Source: Fallopia convolvulus
Taxonomy: Eukaryota; Streptophyta; Magnoliopsida; Caryophyllales; Polygonaceae
DNA: 64,000 nucleotides
Assembly (NCBI GenBank): GCA_964016875.1
Contig: OZ024737.1
Location: 33,667,683 to 33,731,682 of the forward strand
Direction: 5' to 3'
The notes beneath the pieces were generated by a model, which was not told the DNA's origin, did no database searches, and saw nothing but the letters and a program-made list of their open reading frames with translations. The position numbers were made by a program, and so were the translations under genes. Below are positions 57,608 through 64,000 of this stretch, in pieces. The number at the start of each line of letters is the position of its first letter. Positions within the stretch are counted from its first letter, which is position 1.

Positions 57608-58400
57608 TGATGAAACTCGAAATAACGGCTACGCTACGAGACAAGAAACAAGATTATTATATTTGAGTGCAAACACTTGCTCCTTTATTTATGATTTTTT
57701 CCGTGGTAGCGAGGTTACAAACCTACGAGGTTGACGAACAACTTTGAGAATCACACCTAGACCTCCTACGAGGTTCCGAGATCAAACCTAAATGTTGCGA
57801 GGTCGATTCTAGGGCAAGGTAGATTTGGGTACGTGGTGTAGAGAGTTTTTGAGGTTTTGTAGCGAGGTCGCTGGTGTGGGCGAGGTCCCTGTACGACTTG
57901 GGGTCTTTTTGTGGACTTCTCCTATCTGTAGCGAGGTCTTTTGACGATGTTCCTATCACGTCGATCTTTAACAAGCAAGAGAGTTCTTGAGTTCAAGTGG
58001 TTTTTCGACCCCTTCTTCCTGTGAGGTTCTCCTCTATTTATAGAGAATTGAGGAGCCGAGTTTAGGCCAAGGTTCGATGTGGGATGCTCGGAATAGGGGT
58101 TTTTGATTGGTCCGAGAATGAGGTCATTTGTGATTGGTTCGGGAGTGAGGTCGCTTGTGATTGGTTCGAGAATGAGGTCGCTTTTGATTGGTCTGAGTGG
58201 GCGGGTGCGCTAGTAGAGTCGGTGACGAGGTCGAGACCTCGTCCCGAATAGTCGGGAGACCTCGCGAGGGCGTGAGTTTTGTTTTAAATAAACGAAGGGT
58301 ATGGATGTGGGTCCCTAAATTGCCTTTGGGGGTCCCTCCGGGCCCACTTGTTCTCGGTACCCCGGGCCCACTTCTTGCTTTACTGTTTTGGACATCATCA
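57608..58400 (-). repeat. Tat 5' LTR (LTR3)
   Basis: This is a 793-bp LTR, TGATGA...TCATCA, followed on the outside by TATAT (58401-58405). The minus-strand TATA box CTATAAATAG is at 58033-58042. This LTR would drive gag-pol transcription. Confidence 0.93.
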
Positions 58401-58690
58401 TATATATAATCTTTTAAGTTAAAAAATACAATTATATTTAAAACCTATTTTTATTTTATGTTTTTTAAATTAAAAAAACAAAAAAACATATCGGCTAGAT
58501 TCGGGGCGGATAGTACATTCCCCGTCCACGCCCCGTTTATAATTGGGGATACGAGGATGATCCTCATCCCCATCCGTTCCCCACTAAGTCGGAGAATCGT
58601 CCCTGCGGATCCCCGTCCCCACGGGTTTTTTGTCCATCCCTAATTGTAGCTAGTCTCGTTTGTCGTTTTGTACTGACTTTTGGTGTATAA

Positions 58691-59042
58691 GGGCATCTCC
58701 AACAGTTTCTCTATAATTGTCTCCAAAATGAAGAGTCAAAAGTCATATTCTCCAAGTAAAATTTACTTTAACTCCAACCGTTTCTTCATTTTAGAGACCC
58801 TTACATTTATTAGTTCTATTGATATTTTTTTTTTAAATTTCATATGACCAATCACAAGTTTCCATGTGTATACACTTTTAATTAATACATTCTCCATATA
58901 AATTTGGAAAATTATCTAAATGTAGGGAAAACACTTCAATCTTTTAGAGAATTCTCTATTTTGGAGAACGGGATAGAGAATTTGTTGGACCATAAAATCT
59001 CAAAAATACAAAATGTATATAGGGAATCTCTTGGAGATGCTC
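58691..59042. mobile_element. PIF/Harbinger-type (Tourist-like) MITE
   Basis: The ends are GGGCATCTCCAAC (58691) and, reversed, GAGCATCTCCAAG (59042). A 3-bp TAA duplication is at 58688-58690 and 59043-59045. A TAA/TTA duplication with GG/GA-GCATCTCCAA ends is typical of Tourist-like MITEs. The element is 352 bp and non-coding. Confidence 0.75.
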
Positions 59043-59069
59043 TAAGTATGTCTAGTATTGAAACTTTTA

Positions 59070-59697
59070 GGGATTGTTTGTTTCTATACCAAGGGTATAG
59101 GAAATGGGTTTAGGAATGACTTAACCCGATTCCATCGTTTGGTATGGATAAGAATGGGTATGAAATTGATTCCCTTACTTGATTTTTCCAGTCCCTTATA
59201 CCCAACTCTTGAGGTGGGTTTGAGCCATTCCCTAACTTCATCTTCTTCCTCCCTTTCCCCCCACTATGGAGAATTCGTGGAACTCCCAGATTTTGAAGTA
59301 AATTAACCCAATTTTACTACTTAAATTTCACTACTTACCAAGATCTTGAAATGAATCGCTTCATTCTTCTCTAATTTTACTAACTCGGATCTGAAAAATG
59401 TCTAATATTTTCTCTATAAGATCAATTTGTTGAAGAAGCCATGAAAGTAGAGAAGAAGCTCTTTCATTGCCATATTGTTGCAACACTATTTTTACTTTCA
59501 TTGAATGACTAGAAGAGCCACGAGGGTTGACACTGGAAGAAGAAGCTTTCAATGACTAAAAGCCATGGGAGTAGAGAAGAAGCTCATTCCCAATCCCTAT
59601 TCCAATAAAACACCAAACACCATATTTAGATATGAAATAACCCCATTCACAATCCCATACCTATTCCCGATTCTAGGATATACAAACAAGCGAGCAC
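59070..59697. mobile_element. PIF/Harbinger-type MITE
   Basis: The left end is GGGATTGTTTGTTTCTATACC. The right end, reversed, is GTGCTCGCTTGTTTGTATATCC, matching over most positions. TTA flanks both sides (59067-59069 and 59698-59700). The GTTTGTTT terminal motif and the TTA duplication fit the PIF/Harbinger superfamily. Subterminal GGGTATAGGAAATGGG-like words occur in inverted orientation at the other end. The element carries no transposase. Confidence 0.7.
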
Positions 59698-59699
59698 TT

Positions 59700-60664
59700 A
59701 CCTCCTTCCTAAGTCATTCCTTTTGGTGTTCTATTTTTTTTAAATTCTCGTTGGTACCCTTGTACTTTATCTAAAATTTGTTATGTAGCCTAAATTGCTT
59801 AAAAAAGATAACTTCGTTAAAATTTATTATAAAAAGAAAAAAGAAAAGGTAAATTGAAGGAGATGACTACGACCATCCATCCATTGTCAACCGATATAGA
59901 GGGGTTTGGTGAAGGGATTTGGATGGAAAAAAATTCGAACGGAGATTCTTGCTGTTGCTTGTCTTCACTTTAATTTATGTATTCAAATCAATAAAATTAT
60001 GAGATTAGTGGGTAATTCAAACTTCATATGTCATAGTCGACCGATAGTGTAAGATTCAATTTAGGCTAAATTGAAGTTTGAATGATTATAAGCCTAAATT
60101 GAATCAAAGCACAAGTTTGCACATGTGTTCTTGTTAATTATTCTTTTCATGAGATCTATTTGATTGGAAAGCGAGATTTGGATTTCGTGAGAGAACATTT
60201 CGACGGAGATCCGCTGCTCGTGTTCGCCGGAGATCCGTTGTGGTACAAAGCCAGAATTCCGAGGTTTTCTACTCTTTGTAGACAGCGGCGTCACCGAGGT
60301 TTGAGGGGGCGGAGAGAGACGGAGAAGTGACTAGTGGTTTTAATTGAAGATGGTGAATTAGGCGGTTCACGCAATGGCGAGAAGCGAAGCTGTGGAAGTT
60401 TTGGCGGACGGAGCTCCTCGGTGGTGGCAAGAGGCAGAGAAACGAAGGTTTAGGTTGTGCTCCTCGGCGACGACAGAGATGGAGTTAACACTTTTCTCCA
60501 TTAAAATTTTAACGGAATTAACTCTTTTCACCTATTTAGGGTACATAACAAATTGGACTTAAAGTACAAGGGCACCAAAGAGAATTTCAAAAAAATTAGG
60601 ACACCAAAAGGAATAACTTAAAACACAGAGATACCAAAAGTAATTTCCCAAAAACTTTTACCAC
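59700..60664. mobile_element. MULE-like element with TIRs of at least 110 bp, outer limits uncertain
   Basis: 59714-59825 and 60495-60615 are inverted copies. Both arms read outside-in as ATTCCTTTTGGTGT, then TGCCCTTGTACTTTA (left TACCCTTGTACTTTA), ATTTGTTATGTA, and TTCGTTAAAATTT. The interior is partly GC-rich (60180-60480) with no recognisable domain. A TSD could not be identified; the left arm appears interrupted by the PIF-type MITE ending at 59697. The long TIRs suggest a MULE. Confidence 0.6.
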
Positions 60665-61024
60665 CCTAACTGGGATGACGTGTCAAAACTGCGAACGCTT
60701 CCAGCGTAAGGGCGCGCCGCATAGGATTATTTGTCATAGTATTTTGTATCACATACCATGGAAATTGGATCCAATGGCACCCTACTTTTTGTCGTATCGT
60801 CCATAATTGCATCTATAGCTCATCTCCTTCACCAGGCTTCTCTCCTGTCCTCAATTTCGCTCTCATAATCATCCTCACGTTCCGCGATTCCGCGACCTCA
60901 ATTCTCCCTCTTCTGCTCTCTCGCTACGAATTCTAGGGTTCTTTAGATTTCCCTATTTGATTTTAGGATCAACCACATTCACCTTTCAGATCTTAGATCA
61001 ATACCAGTCTCCCTGTCTGAGAAG
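60665..61024 (+). promoter_or_regulatory. Promoter and 5' UTR of the V-ATPase subunit A gene
   Basis: The stretch before the ATG turns from AT-rich to CT-rich, as plant 5' UTRs do (CTTCTCTCCTGTCCTC, then CTCTTCTGCTCTCTC). An ACGT-core motif, TGACGTGTC, lies at about 60674-60683 and could bind bZIP factors. No clear TATA box was recognised. Confidence 0.5.
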
Positions 61025-64000
61025 ATGCCGTCGGCTTACGGAGCTCGATTGACAACGTTCGAGGACTCCGAGAAGGAGAGTGAGTATGGATACGTTCGCA
61101 AGGTTTGATCTCTTATCCTTTTACGCTTTCGGATTTTACTTGCATAGGTACCGATTTCGAGTTTAATCGTCTTGATCTGTAATCTGATCCTTCTTGGATC
61201 GAATTAGGGCCAAACACGCTTACGTTTTTAACTGGTTTCAGTGAAATCAAAGCGTCTGAATGTTTTATTAGTTCATTGAGATGGATAGAAAAGTCCGACC
61301 TTCAATTGTACTTTAGCTCCCATTCTTCTCAAATTGGTACTACTATATCTGTGGTTTTTACTAAAGGCCAGTTTTTTCTTGAAAGTTCTCGATCAATCTA
61401 TAATACCTTTTCTTCTCAATGATATATTAATGAAATTTCTGATCTTTGGGCTCTTACTGGTCTGGATCGTTCCTTTCTACAGATCAGCTAACAAATGACC
61501 TTTTAGATGGACGCAAGTTTTTTATTTATTTATTGAAAGAAAAAGTTTATATTTGCTTAAGATTCAATGCTGAATTCGTGAATTCTGGCCATGAATCTAT
61601 CTGCTATTGTATTACTTCTGCGTTTGTAGGGGTTATTTGCTTCTTACATTTTTTTTTCCCACTGATTGATGCTTCAAGTTGATAGTCCACTCGTCTAGTG
61701 GCTGTAATGCTACTATTGTATTATATGGCTTTTTTTTCTACATTGGCAGGTCTCTGGACCAGTGGTTGTTGCTGATGGAATGAATGGGGCTGCTATGTAT
61801 GAACTGGTTCGTGTTGGAAATGATAATCTTATAGGTGAAATTATTCGTCTGGAAGGAGATTCTGCAACCATCCAAGGTACTCAGATTAGATTGTAACTTT
61901 TTTCTCGTTAAGGGGTCCTTTTTTAAGCATATTCTTTCATTCTGTCATATGCTGTTTAGATGGATCATATTTCATATATCATGGCTTTTGGGATCTTTTA
62001 TTATTATTATTATTATTATTATAATTATTTTGTTCAAGAGATCACAAACAATTTTATGTAAATTTTGATACATTCTACTTCCAGTTTATGAGGAAACTGC
62101 TGGTCTCATGGTTAATGATCCCGTTCTCAGAACACACAAGGTGATTAGGTTTTCAAGCCAATATCGTTTATATTGTTCTCACCCTCTCGGGTTGGTATGA
62201 AGTTGTGAGCAGTTGCTAATCGACATTTTTACTGCTTGTTTGCTGTATTTAGCCACTGTCAGTTGAATTGGGACCAGGAATTTTAGGAAATATTTTTGAC
62301 GGGATCCAGGTTTGTACTCTAATTTTTAATCACTGTCAAACTATTAGAGTTTAAAACATTGTTATATTGCAAGAACCGTTCCAGTTGTATGACTGTCTGA
62401 TGCTGATTCTACTTTCCTTATGCATTTATCCAGAGGCCTCTGAAAACTATTGCAAAGTTGTCCGGTGATGTCTATATACCTCGTGGTGTTGCTGTTCCAG
62501 CCCTTGATAAGGACATACTTTGGGAGTTCGACCCTAAGAAAATAGGTATTTGTTTAACACTTTAACATATCTTCTCCCTCCCAATTTCTTTGTTGTATTG
62601 TGCTGGAGAATGGGGATTTCCTCTTGCATTTTGATTTATGCAATGAGTTTTCTTGTTCCTGTTCAGGTGAGGGAGATCTTCTGACTGGTGGAGACTTGTA
62701 CGCTGTAAGTTTTACAGTCTAAGTTTGTCTTAACATGAGTATTTTTTTTACTTCTCTTTCCCTCATCTTACTTCTTCGTGAATCTATGTCTGCAGAAAGT
62801 CTATGAGAACACATTAATGCAGCACCATGTTGCTCTTCCTCCTGATGCTATGGGGAAGATCACTTACATTGCTCCTGCTGGTCAATACTCACTAAAGGTT
62901 TTTTGAGCTTCTTTGCTTATATAATTGTTCAAGCTCCTTACTTGATGGCTTGTCCATCTATGAATAGATGAATAGCTTATGCATCTTAACATTTTGTGTG
63001 CAGGATACTGTTTTGGAACTTGAGTTTCAGGGAGTGAAGAAGCAATTCACTATGCTTCAGGTTATTTTCTGCTGTATTTACTCATTTCTTGCTAGCTTAC
63101 TGCAAGAATATTCCTTACCATGGTTGTCCTTCACTCGTGCAGAGTTGGCCTGTGCGGACTCCAAGACCAGTGGCTTCAAAACTTGCTGCTGATACACCCC
63201 TTCTTACTGGTCAGGTAGGTATCATACAGCTAGAGCACATTATTACTTGTTGTCTATTATTTAACTAATATTGTTGAATCTTGTAAAATGATTCTGATAA
63301 TTTTATCAGCGTGTTCTTGATGCACTCTTCCCCTCTGTACTTGGTGGGACATGCGCCATACCTGGTGCCTTTGGGTGTGGGAAAACTGTCATTAGTCAAG
63401 CGCTTTCTAAGGTGATATATTGTTTCCCTTTTCATATTTTTTTTGGATACAGGTGATTTAATCATGGTTCCTGAAATTCAAGTTTTTTTTTGCTTATTTG
63501 CAGTACTCCAACTCCGATGCAGTTGTTTATGTTGGATGTGGTGAGAGAGGAAACGAAATGGCTGAGGTAAATGCTTATTATTTTAGGCATTGTATACTTA
63601 AATTACCCTTTCGTATACAAATATATTTAATGTACAACCTGTCATACAGGTCCTTATGGATTTCCCTCAACTGACTATGACCTTGCCTGATGGACGTGAA
63701 GAATCTGTGATGAAGCGAACTACACTTGTGGCTAATACCTCTAACATGCCTGTGGCTGCACGTGAGGCCTCCATTTACACAGGTGAGTGTTTATGTCTAA
63801 GAGGGGATTTTACTGTTATAATGGGCCATTTCTTATGGATCTAACTAATGCCACCTAAGCATAAGATAAAACCCCAATGTTATCTGCTACTTAGTACTTG
63901 GTTTTTATGAAATATTTCTAAGTTTCTTTTATTACATTAACTTCAAGATTCTGCCTTCCATCTTGCGCATTTTCCATGCTTAAATTATATCATCCTGTAC
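61025..64000 (+). CDS. VHA-A: V-type proton ATPase catalytic subunit A (5' part, cut by the window end)
   Basis: Twelve exons are visible: 61025-61102, 61750-61876, 62085-62140, 62253-62309, 62434-62545, 62667-62704, 62796-62897, 63004-63060, 63143-63214, 63310-63411, 63504-63566 and 63650-63782. Borders are GT-AG and phases agree. The protein starts MPSAYGARLTTFEDSEKES. It contains the barrel domain (VSGPVVVADGMNGAAMYELV), the bulge/non-homologous region (PLKTIAKLSGDVYIPRG to SWPVRTPRPV) and the nucleotide-binding domain with the P-loop GAFGCGKTVISQ and VVYVGCGERGNEMAEVLMDF. This subunit hydrolyses ATP in the V1 head of the vacuolar/endosomal proton pump. About 330 residues are present of a usual 620 or so; the rest lies beyond 64000. 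The first intron (647 bp) is long compared with the others. Confidence 0.97.

Larger units (their letters stand above)
40834..58400 (-). mobile_element. Tat-lineage Ty3/gypsy complex with three LTRs
   Basis: The outer LTRs at 40834-41627 and 57608-58400 have TGATGA...TCATCA ends and are flanked by TATAT at 40829-40833 and 58401-58405. Gag-pol (Gag, protease, RT, RNase H, an extra RNase H, integrase) runs on the minus strand, so 57608-58400 is the 5' LTR. The extra RNase H, the long 3' region with tandem repeats and an antisense PF04195-type gene place it in the Tat lineage. A third LTR at 45843-46577 and a second antisense gene copy show that it is a composite of two elements. I count roughly 20 mismatches between the outer LTRs (about 2.5%). 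Confidence 0.9.
40598..58642. mobile_element. hAT-like element split by the Tat retrotransposon complex
   Basis: Outer ends are TAGGGATGCACA (40598) and, reversed, TAGGGATGGACA (58642). Flanking octamers ATTGCAAC (40590-40597) and ATTGTAGC (58643-58650) match at 6 of 8 positions, as expected for an old hAT duplication. Both halves carry GGGGACGGGGATCC-like words near the ends and AT-rich DNA in the middle. Without the retrotransposon, the element would be about 473 bp. It is non-autonomous and was already present when the Tat element inserted at 40834. Confidence 0.7.

Overview
The window is nuclear DNA of a flowering plant, almost certainly a eudicot. Coding genes are split by canonical GT-AG introns and lie in AT-rich sequence. 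Several mobile elements are inserted into one another. No organism name can be supported from the sequence alone.

Layout. (1) 1-7.0 kb: intergenic DNA, a small CACTA-like remnant, and an F-box/kelch gene (minus strand, 3.5-5.8 kb). (2) 7.03-13.74 kb: a complete but dead Ty1/copia element on the minus strand, with two 387-bp LTRs and a perfect 5-bp target-site duplication (TSD). (3) 14.4-34.6 kb: the main genic block, all on the minus strand. It holds a nine-exon chloroplast-type pyridoxamine-5'-phosphate-oxidase-fold gene, a two-exon small mitochondrial-type protein gene, two tandem copies of a small mitochondrial ATP-synthase-associated protein gene (each with an inferred 3'-UTR intron), a Mutator-like element, and a six-exon RING-CH (MARCH-like) ubiquitin ligase gene. 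(4) 34.6-40.6 kb: a repeat zone with a Helitron-like element, a poly(A)-tailed retroposon with its empty site still visible, a duplicated TIR element and an hAT-like element. (5) 40.6-58.6 kb: an hAT-like element split by a 17.6-kb Tat-lineage Ty3/gypsy complex. The complex has three LTRs, one gag-pol on the minus strand, a tandem-repeat block of about 26 units, and two copies of a spliced gene running antisense to gag-pol. (6) 58.7-60.7 kb: two PIF/Harbinger-type MITEs and a second MULE-like TIR element. (7) 61.0 kb to the end: the 5' part of the gene for V-ATPase catalytic subunit A (plus strand), cut off by the window edge.

The host genes are housekeeping or regulatory (ubiquitin ligation, chloroplast flavin/B6-fold enzyme, mitochondrial membrane, vacuolar proton pump) and do not form a joint pathway. 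The most unusual structure is the Tat complex. Its antisense gene shows a TATA-like promoter in one copy, a 5'-leader intron that carries a 30-bp tandem array, and three coding exons whose splice signals are kept in both diverged copies. The LTR and flank pattern suggests one Tat element inserted into another, followed by recombination that removed half of each.
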